The notes beneath the pieces are model-generated. The model saw nothing but the letters and a program-made list of their open reading frames with translations. It was not told the DNA's origin and did no database searches. From Saprospiraceae bacterium (GTDB lineage Bacteria; Bacteroidota; Bacteroidia; Chitinophagales; Saprospiraceae), in contig JAGQWX010000057.1 of assembly GCA_020436935.1 (NCBI GenBank), positions 1 to 32,043 of the forward strand: a stretch of 32,043 nucleotides of DNA, given 5' to 3'. A program made the position numbers and the translations under genes. This document shows, piece by piece, positions 31,974 through 32,043 of the stretch; the stretch's first letter is position 1; the number at the start of each line of letters is the position of its first letter.

Positions 31974-32043
31974 CTGAAAGTCCCAGCGAATAGATAGTAG
32001 AAAGGAAAACAAAAGTTGCTAATTTTTTCTACGTACTCAAGCT

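Overview
The window looks like ordinary, AT-rich chromosome of a Bacteroidota bacterium, most likely a member of the Saprospiria or a close relative. The grounds are a gldKLMN type IX secretion/gliding cluster, two secreted proteins with the type A T9SS C-terminal sorting domain (YPNP/FPNP signatures), a dockerin-like two-EF-hand module of the kind I associate with Saprospiraceae, SprB repeats, a Reg_prop histidine kinase, and promoters of the Bacteroidota form TTG-N17-23-TAnnTTTG. This assignment rests on family recognition, not on a 16S or marker search.

Layout. Bases 1-683 hold no convincing gene but contain an array of five 11-bp palindromic repeats. Bases 684-3149 (-) encode a large secreted, dockerin- and cohesin-like T9SS cargo protein. 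A divergent promoter region separates it from an unrecognised helical protein (3334-4785), which is followed by an orphan propeller-type sensor histidine kinase (4867-7875). A DUF6794-like secreted protein (7880-8398, -), a small three-helix membrane protein and an M43 metalloprotease with SprB repeats and a T9SS tail (8852-11497) come next, ending in a clear terminator. Bases 11702-14688 form a tight four-gene (+) cluster: an EI24-family membrane protein, a conserved Bacteroidota protein often mislabelled 'ABC transporter ATPase', Mrp/ApbC and an unknown protein. A CvpA-like protein lies convergent to it. A secreted 719-residue unknown protein, tRNA-Leu(CAG) and tsaB follow.

Bases 18876-20461 carry two tandem ArsR-type regulators, each with a widely spaced inverted repeat upstream, and a SPOR-domain protein. 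SRAP/YedK (DNA-protein crosslink repair) and a TSUP transporter are convergent. The gldKLMN operon (26506 down to 22094, -) ends at a 16-bp perfect-stem terminator. leuS (-) lies upstream of it. The right edge has an ACT-domain protein (-) divergent from a monofunctional aspartokinase (+), which ends in a strong terminator.

Functionally, the gldKLMN products form the core and motor of the machine that would export the two CTD-bearing proteins in the left part of the window. The rest is housekeeping: Fe-S cluster handling, tRNA charging and t6A modification, crosslink repair and amino-acid synthesis. I see no CRISPR array, phage, insertion sequence or defence island. The points most worth a second look are the 11-bp repeat array, the ACT protein next to aspartokinase, the ArsR pair with its spaced inverted repeats, and the dockerin/cohesin-like T9SS cargo.
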